This document shows, in pieces, positions 27,540-38,407 of a DNA stretch of 64,000 nucleotides. Every line of letters starts with the position of its first letter. Position 1 is the stretch's first letter. The notes beneath the pieces are model-generated. The model did no database searches, had not been told where the DNA came from, and saw only the letters and a list, made by a program, of their open reading frames with translations. A program made the position numbers and the translations under genes. The stretch is from Marasmius tenuissimus (Eukaryota; Basidiomycota; Agaricomycetes; Agaricales; Marasmiaceae). The stretch is taken from the NCBI GenBank assembly GCA_029532415.1, contig JAQOTA010000017.1:372001-436000 (forward strand), given 5' to 3'.

Positions 27540-28445
27540 TACGGTGTTGAAGTTGTGTTCTATGATGTGCTTCGCCGAAGTGGTAAATTCCTGAAGGATG
27601 CCCCATTCACTACGGCTCTATTAGTCCCGTCTCCAGGTCAAGTTTGCACCGCGGCCTCAGGTTCACGATTTGACTCCAAATCCGCTCGATTTCTTCAAGC
27701 TTGTCTTCAAGATTGTTCACAATTATTCACACACATTATCACTCGGGACGCTCTGGTCGCAATACCCGCACTGTTTCTTACCCCTTTTCTAGTATATTTC
27801 CTACTTCAACCACTTTTCTAATTTCTCGCGCATCGCAAGCACCTCAACTCGAAGCGAACCAACCAAACTACAGCCTCGCCCGCCAACAACCTCCTTCACT
27901 GAAAGAAATCAAAATGTACCTCTATTCGTGCCTCTATCACTCGACACGCTCCAACGATTTGCTCTTCTGTACCTCTCACCCGTTGCTCGGAGTTCTGAGT
28001 CAACGGACGGCAACATCTTATTGATCGCCGAGCAGATCACTTTCAAGGTTCACTTTCAAGGTTCGTGTATGAAGGCTTGCATGCTCCCTGTTTCCCTTCT
28101 TTCACGGATACTGATGATACTCTTGGGCACTTTGTAAGGAGGCGTTGGGGAAGCCAATTCCCTTCTCTTCTGGGTACACTTTACCTCTCGACGAGATACA
28201 TCGTACCGGCTCTACGCCAGATGCCTTGATCAGCTTACCTCCCATTGGCCTACGACTCTCAGTGGATGGGACAAACGAGAAGCTCAGGCGACGGACGGGC
28301 GCGATGTTTATCTATCGTCTACCTTAACATCGCGATTGAGATGGCGAGAGAACTAGGGTTGCCAGATCTGTTGCCGGGAGTACTCTGCGATCGCTCAGGA
28401 TGCGATATTATAAACTGCAGAGGACGAACTGCCACTCGAGAATGA
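27540..28445 (+). pseudogene. Degenerate BTB/POZ-like remnant
   Basis: No intact ORF covers this stretch, but short pieces resemble fungal BTB-domain proteins. Around 28005-28060 a frame reads DGNILLIAEQITFKVHFQ, like the opening strand of such domains. Around 28321-28405 another reads NIAIEMARELGLPDLLPGVL, like the helical part after the BTB. Between them, 28065-28230 reads FVYEGLHAPCFPSF and ends in TGA. A 13-bp unit (GTTCACTTTCAAG) is partly duplicated at 28043-28068, shifting the frame. Base-level similarity to 34640-35050 is visible (for example the shared GAAGCGAA...CCAACAACCT block). This looks like a decayed gene copy; the family call is tentative. Confidence 0.3.
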
Positions 28446-28558
28446 GAAGTACATATCATGTCCCTAGGGGCGTTGGGTACAGCAATGTAGACGGTGAAGT
28501 CGTACGATAACCCAAAAAATATCATAAAACACAGTAAATTTGAACTTCAACATTGTGA

Positions 28559-31500
28559 CTACACGTTCATGTCGGCGTCCGGACCTCCTACCATCTTCCC
28601 CCGTACAGGACTACTTATGGTACCACTCACAGCCGCAGGATCTCCAGTTACTGCTAGCTGGCTTGACATATCTTCCCGTCCATCGGTATCTCCGTCAACA
28701 AGCGCGTCTCGTTCATCAAGCTCCCCAGGCTCCGAGTCGGGCTGCGGCGATGGTTCCGCGGCTAAATTAGTGCGGCGGTTCGCCTCGTCGCGGTTTGCTT
28801 CTCCAGCATTGGTAACATCTCTCGGGAGACCACTAGATCTGGATTCTCCTGCCTGTGCTCCAATTTCGACTTCCTGTTGCGATTGATGTTCATCAGAAAC
28901 AGGGGAGTCAACTCCTTCATGAGATATGTTTTCAAAGTGATCTTGTGGCAGCTCTGGACGAGCCATTTTGACCCGCTCTACAGCATCTCGCCATTGGGTC
29001 GTATATCTCCGCCGCGAGAAATAAGGAAGCAATCCACGAACTTCCGAATCTTCCGCTAGGCGATCATTCACAAAGGCTATCAGCTCTAGCCCTGCTGGAG
29101 ACATTACAAGCGGCGAGATGTTTAACTTGTTGTCGGGAGAGTGGGACGGTTCAGCATCGCATTGCGGGTAGTTGTTGATGTGCTCTGACAGAATTTCGAC
29201 AAGGTGAAGCCTGTTCTCTTCGTTTGCATCACCCCAGCCTCTCCTAAAACCATCCAGGTATCGGAAGTCGTTGTCAGGATCTGTGGGAGATAGAGTGTTC
29301 AATGTCTTCCTGAGCTTCGAAAGCGGGAGAGAGAAATGGCCGGGGATAGGTTGGAAGTGGTTTCCGGGAAAGTCATGCACGCGTCGTACGATATCCATTG
29401 CCTCTATCCAATCCAAGATACCCTTATCCCGAGGAGCAGAGAATCCATAGATTCCCCTCCCAAGGATATTGCTATGTGCCTTGAACAGAAATTCGCATCC
29501 ATCGCCCGATTCGACAAACGGGGAAATGGTGGTTGCTGTGGGTACATGAAGAGCATAATCCAGCGAAGACGCAATGATGTACGGAGCTAAATCTTCCGTC
29601 AAAGTCGCCCAGTAGAAGTCTGATGCAGCCGGATTCTGGACTAGCTCTACATATATGTCCCAGAGGCGAGCACTATTATTGTCCGGGTTTGCATCAACGC
29701 CTCTGAAAGGGCCGGGGAAGAGATCTTGAGAATCTCGACCGCTGTCTATCCTTTCATCCCCGCGATTCATTGACACATGGATCCAATGGAGGAGGTAGTT
29801 GAAAAGTGGTGTTTCTCTACCTTGGGGAAGAAATTGTCTCTTTGCGTATGTTAGATGTCCTTCAATGCCCCGCGGAGGAAGATTGGGTGCAATTGCTGTC
29901 TCAATGTCACCAACAGTCCACTTTCTCCTTGGGAGGAAGAACCATTGGTCAAGGACAGCGGGCATAACTAGATGCAGGGGAATAGCCGACAGGATATTCT
30001 GGAGGTGTGGAATCATGTGTGGGCTGTCTCGGAGCTCTGCAACCAGCCAGCGGAATGCATTGAGCTCATAAAAAGGAGGGGCGAGGTGAACGCCTGAGCG
30101 TCGCAGGAGTTCAAGGTCGACCGTCGACCAATTTAGGAGAGCGTCTATTGGTTCTTCGAGAGCCTGGGTTAAGTGCCTGAGATCCTGGAGGGTGGATAGG
30201 GAAATATAATCTCGAGTCCAGAGAAACCTTACCACACGGTTTAGGTGACCGAGGATTGGAGAAAAAAGTCTCAAGCTTTGGAACGCAGCCCACACCTGGG
30301 GTGATTTGTAGGGACATGTATATTCCATGGGAGGTAGTTCCCTAATAGATTGAACAGCCGAGTCAAAACTGAACAATTCAGGGAGCTGTGTTTGCATCGA
30401 CCTGAGATTGCTTGTTACCTGCAAGGCCTGTCGAACAATATCAACGGCGGGGATGATTGTGGTGCCAAAGTAGAAGAGGGTGGCAAATGCAACAACATTT
30501 GTTGCAATTGCAAACGGAACTGGATGTCGCATCCGCAACAGCTCCAGCAGCCCAGCGAGGAAGAGGAAGAGGGCAAGTTCAAGCAGCATTGGAAGAGAGG
30601 CGAGAATTGTTGGGACGCGCCACTTTTCCAGGCTCTGATTTCAGAGCCATCGAAGTGCAAGTGCTTCGGATGGTGTGTGCGTGTGGGTATGCCGGCGATG
30701 CTCCCGAAGCCACTGTTTACAGAGAAGAGCAAAGAGGGCATCGACGAGAGCAATGATGAGGCTCAGGAACCACAGCACATTGATTGCGACAACGGATGAC
30801 GCTATCGTGAATTCGTCAGGCTCAGACTGAGAAACTGAGGTGTTGTTCAGCTGTTGGGAGATCCGCTTCAGCAGCACGACGGTAGTGTCTTCCGGTGCTT
30901 CTTGAAGCCACTGGTATGATTCAATTGTGAAGGCAGTGACGACTGCAGAAAAGAGACCAGCCTTTGAGTATGGAAGAAAGAGTTCAGACTTTCGAAGATT
31001 CCAGCCTGGAGGCAGGCACGTACGAAGACCAGTAAGGTGTCAATATCCTCCTTCCATCCTCCAACGAGTCCGTCATCCAGCAAAGTAACCTCCTTCATGA
31101 TGACCTCCCATGATTTGTCAAGTGTAGGGTTCGGAGGATTCTAGACATGGTTGAGCATTCGAACGAAACGATCGGTAAAATGCTCACTGGCGTCCCATTA
31201 GTTGTATTTTCATTTCCTGCAGGATTATCATCCCTCAATCCGTCTACCGGGGCCTGGTCCAAGACATTTGCGCTTGTAAAATCCTGAATGAGAAACAAAC
31301 ACATGAGACCCACTTCGCCTCGATGCAGATAGTGATATAACACGACCGTGTCGCTCACCAATTCAGAAATCCCCTCCCATCGAGGCTCGTCCTGTACAGT
31401 CGAGTCACAGGCCTTTCAGTCATGCGAGCGCAAGAACTCATTCAAAGCCCCACCAGAGCGAGATTCCCTGGTGTTAATGGAGGTTCATCTGATTTATAGA

Positions 31501-31632
31501 CCGCGAAGGCTAGGAGACAGCACAATGGCCCAACATTGAGTTGTTGAGCCGAAAGCTCACCTGAGTTTGCGAGGAAGTCGATTTGCCCGAGCTACGAGTT
31601 CTTTTCCTGACTGGCGGCTTACTTGAAGACAT
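28559..31632 (-). pseudogene. DUF6535-type membrane protein with an in-frame TGA
   Basis: Five exons (31561-31632, 31359-31391, 31188-31283, 31024-31140, 28559-30961) keep frame over 907 codons, but codon 213 (30641-30643) is TGA. DUF6535 proteins are a large Agaricomycete family of unknown function with N-terminal membrane helices. The family blocks are seen: GWKEDIDTLLVFAGLFSAVVTA with intron 4 splicing between them, ESYQWLQEAPEDTTVVLLKRISQQL, and NVLWFLSLIIALVDALFALL followed by KQWLREH. After the TGA come WRVPTILASLPMLLELALFLFLAGLLELL and one more helix, then ~590 soluble residues with no other stop. A single C-to-T change (CGA to TGA) would explain the break, because Arg is usual there. 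The break may be recent, an assembly error, or readthrough. A transposon sits 54 bp upstream of the ATG. Confidence 0.7.
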
Positions 31633-31686
31633 GGCATGGGAGAGCTGCTGATAGTACGAAGCAAGCCAGTCTGACAGCGATCAAGG

Positions 31687-31694
31687 CATATTCA
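31687..31694. repeat. Left target-site duplication CATATTCA
   Basis: CATATTCA abuts the left terminal inverted repeat here and occurs again immediately after the right one at 34584-34591. An 8-bp duplication is what hAT-type transposases leave. Confidence 0.8.
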
Positions 31695-32004
31695 CACCTT
31701 AGGCACCACTTGTGACAGGTGCCGAAGGCCTAATTGGGGGGGTTCCTTGTACGTGAGAAAGCTAATCGATGCCGTCACGTCTCTGTTGCTGCTCACCACC
31801 ATCGTCGACGTGCTCGATACCTAGCCCACAGTAAAAATCAGTCGACTGTTCCCGAATCAACTCACACATCATAAAATCTCCCTTTTCTACTTCTCCCCGC
31901 TCACAACGACCCAAATACCGCAAATTACTCGATCGCACAACCCGTCCGTCGCACGGTCGCATATCCGCACCACCCTCGATGCCCTCGACTCTCGTCGAGA
32001 ATAT
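31695..32004 (+). repeat. Left terminal inverted repeat
   Basis: About 310 bp that match 34245-34583 in inverse orientation. It lacks a 28-bp block present in the right arm at 34489-34516. Similarity fades after CGAGAATAT near 32004. Confidence 0.85.
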
Positions 32005-33201
32005 GCCGGTGCCTCCGAAAGACCTTAGGATCCCATCGAGATGCTGATTCGAGTCCATGACACCTTCGTGTCCCATCGGTAACCGACGACCGTTTGACAA
32101 TATCTAGCAATTCCGCCCCCGCCTACATCAATGTTCCCCTCAAAATCCCTCAAAAATCGCAGCGGCCCCTGCTAGGCGTTGATGAAACGAGCGTCTGAGG
32201 GGATCTTAGGAAGCCTATGAAAGTGGGATCATCCTAGTGCATAGGGTGAGTCCCAAGAAACTCGACGATATACCTACTCTGAATCAATCATTTGAGGATA
32301 GGGCTTGCACTGTTTTCCACTTCTAGCCTCACTCGAAGGAACGGCGCCGGCGACAAATATTTGTACGTATCAACGAACCTACTTTACCAAATTCATATCC
32401 CTCTAATTTCGAGAATCACCTCACCTAGCAACTGGAGCCCAATTCTCTCATTCTACTTGGCAGTTGTACAAGCTTGATTCAGCATACCCTTACCCTCACT
32501 TGAGACTCAATGGCAACATTTTGGAGTAAACAACAGAAACTTTGGCTAGATCAGCCCAGACCTTCTCGAGCGAGTCAGCACCTACCACATATTTCGGCCT
32601 TGCCACCGTACTTCCGACCCGCATTGGCCTAGGATGTTCGGTATGACATAGTGTCATTCGTATGTTCTTAAGTTCATCTCAAGACGAGCCTCCGTAAGTT
32701 ATCCGAACTTTTCTCTTTCACCTGGTCTACTTACAAGAAACCGTCGAGAGTCGATTTGTGTATCCCGGGTTGATATGCGGTTGCCGTATGTTACATGTAT
32801 GGCTTTAGATAGTTCATAGCTGTGGCATGATTCGACCAACATGGATTGGGTGCCATTTTTTTTGTACCTGTGCGGGAAACCGATACGTTGAGACGCTATT
32901 CGAAAGCATGGAGGGGTATGTTTTGATTGCTCGGATATCCGGGGCCCGAATAGCCGGCAACCTCATTCGAAACATCGATTTGATTCTGTACCTTCAACAA
33001 AGGCACATATCCGTCGAAGACGTTGTATATATAACCCAGTGTATGTACTATCACAAATGGCAATACCATGCAGTTAGATACCTTGGACAAATTTCTTTGT
33101 AACAACCAAGCGATGGATCCCGCCATGACCTATAACAACCTTTGTTGGCAGTCCCCGCTTGAGTGGTTGTTACGACCATTTCAAAAATTCCCATATAAAT
33201 A

Positions 33202-33777
33202 TTATGTGTACCTTAACATATCTAGAAAGTCTCTGCGCCGTTGTTTTGACAAAATTCGATGATGGGGCGAGTCAAAAAAATAGAGAGGGTTCCCGAGACC
33301 ACCGAAACACAGCAATCCTCTAATTTCTGAGGTATAACTAATGCGGGACATATCCAGGAAGCTATTTGGATCCTTCTTAGGCTCAATCAAACCGTTAAAT
33401 GTAGATGTAGGAGTAAACAAGGGTAGTACAACATAGAGGGCTGGCCGCCGAAGACTCTGAAAACATACGATGGAGTTGACCGTGTGGACATCCATAAGTA
33501 GAACGTCGTTTGGCCGGGTTAGTCTTGAGATGAGGCTATCGCTGTTGTGCTGAAAGCAATTTTGTGCCAGCAAGTGTCGAGGCGAGCAATGAGTTGGGTC
33601 AAGAGAACGTGTGGAGTGTACCAGGGAAATCCGAGATTGAGAGGCGAGAGATTGGGCTTGGAATGCTTCAAACAAGGAAAGGCGAAGGTCATAGCACATC
33701 TTGGTATTACATGGGGCGGTGACGGTAAATATAACTGGTACTGCTCCATTGAGCAAAGCTGAAGCTCTGAAGGTCAA
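33202..33777 (-). CDS. Unrecognised ORF inside the transposon
   Basis: An open frame of up to 191 residues lies in the interior of the element; the first ATG-type Met would give about 165 residues (MCYDLRLSLF...). The sequence has no motif I recognise and no clear membrane helix or signal peptide. It contains PALYVVLPLFTPTSTFNGL and many Ser/Arg/Leu residues, as random frames often do. It could be a captured host gene fragment, a degenerate transposase part, or chance. A chance ORF is a real possibility. Confidence 0.2.
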   Translation of the reverse strand: MTFRASALLNGAVPVIFTVTAPCNTKMCYDLRLSLFEAFQAQSLASQSRISLVHSTRSLDPTHCSPRHLLAQNCFQHNSDSLISRLTRPNDVLLMDVHTVNSIVCFQSLRRPALYVVLPLFTPTSTFNGLIEPKKDPNSFLDMSRISYTSEIRGLLCFGGLGNPLYFFDSPHHRILSKQRRRDFLDMLRYT

Positions 33778-34089
33778 TGATACAACAACACAACCACATA
33801 TATTTTAGCCTCGAATGAACTGCCATATGTTTTTTGAGACTCACCCAACGTGTTGGGACCATCCGACGTACATAGACACCCTATTATACCTCAGCTCCTT
33901 GAGATAGTGGTATGTGTGCTTCGCCGACGATTCCCTAGCGATTTTGAAGGAAGGAATCGATGGAGGTGGAGCCTGATTTCAGCGAACAGAGCCCAGGTGG
34001 GGTTACCAATGAAAGACGAAAGCAAGGGAGAACCTCGTGGCTCAAAAATGAATATCTAAGGCATCCAAGAATTTCTCATATACACCGAA

Positions 34090-34190
34090 ATATCCTCGAC
34101 CGTAGTCGAGGGCGTCGATGGTGGTATGGAGGTACGGCGAACAGGCCGTGCGATGAAATGAATAGCAGCTATTTGCGTCGTCAAGAGTAG
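34090..34190 (-). repeat. Degenerate internal copy of the terminal repeat
   Basis: The stretch with GTCGAGGGCGTCGATGGTGG followed by AGGCCGTGCGATG and GCTATTTGCGTCGT parallels the right arm at 34261-34350 (GATTGAGGGCATCGAGGGTGG, ACCGTGCGATG, GGTATTTGGGTCGT). It is much more diverged than the arms are from each other, so it is an older, subterminal duplicate. Confidence 0.45.
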
Positions 34191-34244
34191 GGACAACAAT
34201 AGAAAGCATTATTTTATTATTCGAGCTCCATAGGGTACAGTCGA

Positions 34245-34583
34245 TATATTCTCGACAAGGATTGAGGGCATCGAGGGTGGTGCGGATATGCGACCGTGCG
34301 ATGGACGGGTTGTGCGATCGAGTAATTTGCGGTATTTGGGTCGTTGTGAGCGGGGAGAAGTAGAAAAGGGAGATTTTATGATGTGTGAGTTGATTCGGGA
34401 ACGGTCGACTGATTTTTACTGTGGGCTAGGTATCGAGCACGTCGACGATGGTGGTGAGCAGCAACAGAGACGTGACGGCATCGATTAGCTCGATTGTTCG
34501 GGGGCCTCTTAGGCCCCTTTCTCACGTACAAGGAACCCCCCCAATTAGGCCTTCGGCACCTGTCACAAGTGGTGCCTAAGGTG
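34245..34583 (-). repeat. Right terminal inverted repeat
   Basis: Inverse copy of 31695-32004. It contains an extra 28-bp block (34489-34516) with the hairpin-forming core GGGGCCTCTTAGGCCCC. The outer end GGTGCCTAAGGTG abuts the right CATATTCA. Confidence 0.85.
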
Positions 34584-34591
34584 CATATTCA
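34584..34591. repeat. Right target-site duplication CATATTCA
   Basis: Second copy of the 8-bp direct repeat that flanks the transposon; the first is at 31687-31694. Confidence 0.8.
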
Positions 34592-35258
34592 CACGAACTG
34601 CGCCTCTGTTCCATCTTGCCTCTGAGTTCATTGCTAATTTGTCTCTACGCTTCGTTAGAACTCGTCCAATTTTTTTTACACATTCTACTGCTCATCTATT
34701 CCCAGTAGGCACAGTGATGGGGAGTTATCATCGTCGTCTAATTCAAGCTATGCACCCTCAAGTTATGGATCAGGTACCACCCGCAGCATCTTCGAGCATC
34801 ATCAAGTTTGCCCTCTTCCTTTCCAAGCTCATCTCCAAGACTATTCACAATCGAATACGACCTGGAACCCTCCGATAATGATACCTGTACGACTGCTTCT
34901 CCCATCTCCAGAATCTTCCCTATTCTAGTCTAGACACCTCCTGGTTCTCCTTCCCGTACGCCTAAAGTAATCCAATCTGAAGCGAAGTCAAACAAATTAC
35001 AGTCTCACCAACAACCTACGGTACCACCCGTGCCTTTATCATCACCCACCTCAACAACTCGTTCTCCGATGCACTTTTGTCCATCAATTCTCGTGGTCGA
35101 CAACTTAGTGTCGCTAACCCAAAGTTCAGGAGAAGATACTTAGAATTCTTGATATGCGCCCCCCGACTGGACTTTCCTGAGTTCAAGAGTGACAAATTGA
35201 ATTTAAGACAGTCCTCCAGTCCTACTTGTTTACAAATGCCTTTGGAGCCTACAAAATA
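34592..35258. other. Non-coding stretch with a second BTB-region remnant
   Basis: No intact gene is seen between the transposon and the GH3 stop codon. From about 34800 to 35050 the bases resemble 27690-27930 upstream of the other remnant: CCAAGACTATTCACAAT against CAAGATTGTTCACAAT, and GAAGCGAAGTCAAACAAATTACAG against a similar block near 27855. Before the transposon landed, this sequence was next to the DUF6535 start codon, so it may also hold that gene's original promoter. Confidence 0.35.
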
Positions 35259-38200
35259 CTACAATCCACTCCACTCCGTGGCATCTCTCTGCTCGATAAC
35301 GAATTTGGAGACACCTTCGATCCTCTCGCAAGAGCTTCCCACATGTACAGTGTACTCTCCTTCCTCGACTTTCCATACTCCTTTGCCGATCTCCTTCTCA
35401 AAATGCGGATACGCATACCAATACGCCAAAGCCCATCGATCCAGATGAACCTCGACAATGCGAGATTCACCAGGCTGAAGGTCTTTGACCTTGCTGAACC
35501 CGCGTAGCTGTAGTCGAGGGTGTGTGATGGCGCTCTCATTAGGATGAGAGATATAGGCCTGAACGACCTCTGATCCTGGTACTGAGCCAGTGTTGGCTAC
35601 GGTGACCGAGACAGTCGCGTTGAACTCTGATTTAGAGCTGGTAGATTTAGTGACAGACAGGTCGGAGAACGAGAACGTTGTATATGACAATCCATGTCTG
35701 CGATGGCGCGCACAAGAGATCGAGGTCAGCAATGCCGACGAAGGAATGGAGAATCATGCACGCACCCAAAGTAGAACGCGGGCTCGATATTCTTGCCCTG
35801 GAACCACTTGTACCCAACAAATAGGTCTTCCCTATACTCGATTTTTCCTTGCTCGCTTTTCATGTTCGGGTAGGCAGGGATGTCCTCCAGCACCTTTGGC
35901 AGTGTCAACGACAACTTGCCATTCGGGTTGACTTTCCCTGTCAAGATATCCGCGATCGCGTTTCCAGATTCATTACCAAGGTACCATGCCTGAAGAATCG
36001 CCCCTACGCCCGGGTGGTTGGGGTCGTAGGCGTAAGGCATGGCAGTTGCAGAGCCCTTTCAAGCCGGAATATCGGATAATAAGCCCAACACCGAATAAAA
36101 TTACGGAGTGCGTGCTTACCGCTTGATTGACGACCACCGTCCGCTTGTTGGCCTTTGCGATCCTCCTGATAACTTCCTGCTGCAGGCCCGGAAGCTCCAT
36201 ATCAGGTCGGTCAAAACCCTCGCTCTCCCATTCTGCATTGAGCCCGCCGACATAAACGACGACATCGGAATCGGCGGCGAGCTTCTCAGCCGCTTGGATC
36301 GCCAGTTCGGGATCGATTTTTTCACAACCTCCTAGGCACTACGGAAGAAAGGAAACCTTGCCAATTAGTAGCAACGGCATCGTTATTTGAGACCGAGACT
36401 CACCACTCCGATCATCAACGACGGCTGACTACCCAAGTCCTTCACCTCCGGCCTAATATTAGTGTACTCTACGCACACTTCATACCCCTTGTTAGCTTCC
36501 ACCTTCATCGTGTTCTTCTCCTCCATGGACCCTTGTCCGTAGAAAAAGCTACCTGGACGCTGGTGTGCCCAGTTGTCGATCAGAAGCTTTCCATCCACGT
36601 ATAGCCGTGCCTTGCCGGCTACAGCAAGCCCGAATTCGAATTCTATCGACTTGGGAAGTTTTAGGGTTCCAGTGAGTTTAAGGGTGAATGTCGAGGAAAG
36701 ACCAGCGGGTAAGAAGTCGTTTAACCGCACTCGGGTGTCTCGGAGAACTATTTCAGCGAGAGGAGTAGAGGATGTTGTACCATTGGAGAGGGTGTTATAG
36801 AACGAGCAGAGCCAGCCGGGTTGGCCTGATGCTGTAGTGAGATATTGCTCAAGGGTTGGGAGGTATTTGTACGCTGCAGATAGAAGAGGCTTCACTTTAG
36901 AATGGACTCGACAGCATGGCCAACATCGCCCACTCACCGTAACACCCGACCTCGTAGCCGACCTCGATCCCTTCCTCCTTCAGGGCCTCCACAATCCCCT
37001 CATAGGGCGTAACAACGTAGCTGGGTTTCAATGCTGCACTCCCTCCCCCCGAGATGACCCTCTCCTTTGCATTTGGTCCTACGATCGCAACTCTCTTGTA
37101 CTTGCCCTTCTTGATCGGTAGTACGCTATCCTCGTTCTTCAACAGAACGATGGCATCTGCGGCAATCTTCCTGCACAGCTCCCTCGCCTTGTGCGCTTCG
37201 GGGGAGTCAGCCGGTGTCGTACGTTCCTCGCCGTCACCCCAGACAACTTCTTGGTTGAGTTTGGCTTGTTGTTGTATGAATTTGAGTAGTTGGGTGACCC
37301 GAGTGTTGAGGGAGTTGAGCCCGCAAACGGAGAGTTTTTGGGACTTCAAAGCCCTATAAACGAGGGGGTTCGTACGGCATACGGGTGTGCCGGGCATTTC
37401 GAGGTTGAGGCCACCGATGATGGACTCGGCGGTACTGTATGTTCCGTGCCTATGTATCAGAAGAGATGAGAAACGGAAATTTAGTTCCATAGGTCCATGT
37501 GGAGAGGTCTGACGCACCAGTCACTCATAACTATTCCGTCAAATTTCCATTCGTCTCTAAGGACACCTTGGAGGAGTTCATAGCTCTCAGAGCAGTGAAC
37601 ACCGCGCAAACGACCGTAACTATTGATTAGTGATCCATGAGTATACGCGCGACGGTAACTCGTCGTGTTCGAAGAAGACATACGAAGTCATGTAAGCCCA
37701 GGGCTTTGCATCTCTCTGAGCGATCATAAATCTGCATAACGTAGGTCATCAGTAAGGCAACTACGTGATCGAAAGAAAAGAGACCTACGGGTAGAGATAC
37801 ACCTCCCTCAATGCCCTATCCGAAAGCACCGATTCTGCACCAGTCCTCTCGTGTTCCTGGTCGTTGCATACGAAGTGTTTGATCGCTATTAACAAAATGA
37901 TCTCAATCGTCTGCCCGTAGTAGATGAGAGCAGAAAGCACTTACTAGCAGAAACCCCAGTACTCTGTACTCCATTCACATACGCTGCAGCCAACGTCCCC
38001 GAAAGATATGGATCCTCTGAGAAACTCTCGAACGCCCTCCCTCCAATCGGGTTGCGCTGCAGATTACACGTCGGCGCGAGAAGAATCACAGAAGATTTCA
38101 CCTTCGTTTCTTGCCCGAGGAGAATACCCGCATCGTGAATAAGCTCAGTATCGAATGTCGATGCCATTGCTGTCGCGCAAGGCAGACACTGTGCCGGAAT

Positions 38201-38407
38201 CGGAGCTAGTTGGGAAGAGCCTCTCACACCGTTGGGCCCGTCACTCATCCGGATCGAAGGGACACCGAACCGTTCGATAGGTTGTGTGTTCCACCAATTC
38301 GGAGCACCGAGCAAGGAGATCTTCTCGTCGAGGTTGAGATCATTGATGAGCGTGGAGACGTCTGCGTTGAGAAATTCCTCCTTGTGTTTATCACTGTTCC
38401 GCCCCAT
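35259..38407 (-). CDS. GH3 beta-glucosidase with PA14 insert
   Basis: Nine exons (37945-38407, 37789-37885, 37684-37731, 37518-37619, 36938-37449, 36404-36873, 36120-36338, 35766-36055, 35259-35697) encode 879 residues. The enzyme should release glucose from the non-reducing end of beta-glucosides. The TIM-barrel domain (1-~290) includes [39 protein letters not shown] and GIVMSDW, with nucleophile Asp236. The second alpha/beta domain is split by a PA14 insert ([26 protein letters not shown]). A fibronectin type III-like domain closes the protein (PFFY-like [21 protein letters not shown]) and it ends ATEWSGL. There is no signal peptide at [12 protein letters not shown], so it is probably intracellular. 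A TATAAA (38495-38500) lies ~90 bp upstream of the ATG. An in-frame open stretch further upstream has no ATG. Confidence 0.95.

Larger units (their letters stand above)
31695..34583. mobile_element. Non-autonomous DNA transposon with long terminal inverted repeats (hAT-like)
   Basis: The 2889-bp element starts CACCTTAGGCACC and ends GGTGCCTAAGGTG. Its arms (31695-32004 and 34245-34583) are inverted copies that differ by few bases and one 28-bp indel. It is flanked by the 8-bp direct repeat CATATTCA. The 8-bp duplication points to hAT, or less likely to another 8-bp-duplicating superfamily; the ends are not the usual hAT CAG/CTG type. No transposase is seen inside. The only larger ORF (33202-33777, minus) has no recognisable catalytic or zinc-finger motif, so movement would need a helper. 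The near identity of the arms suggests recent insertion. The left end lies just upstream of the DUF6535 start codon. Confidence 0.75.

Noticed and set aside
28494..28886. 130-residue plus-strand Ser-rich ORF
   Set aside because: Antisense to the Ser/Glu-rich C-terminus of the DUF6535 gene, which has the stronger coding signal.
31762..32100. 112-residue minus-strand ORF, with a matching 66-residue ORF at 34288-34488
   Set aside because: Both lie in the transposon arms and are the same sequence read from the two inverted copies. There is no start context or known domain; explained by the repeat.
31695..34583. LTR retrotransposon
   Set aside because: The long repeats are inverted, not direct, the flanking duplication is 8 bp, and no gag/pol frame or primer binding site is seen.
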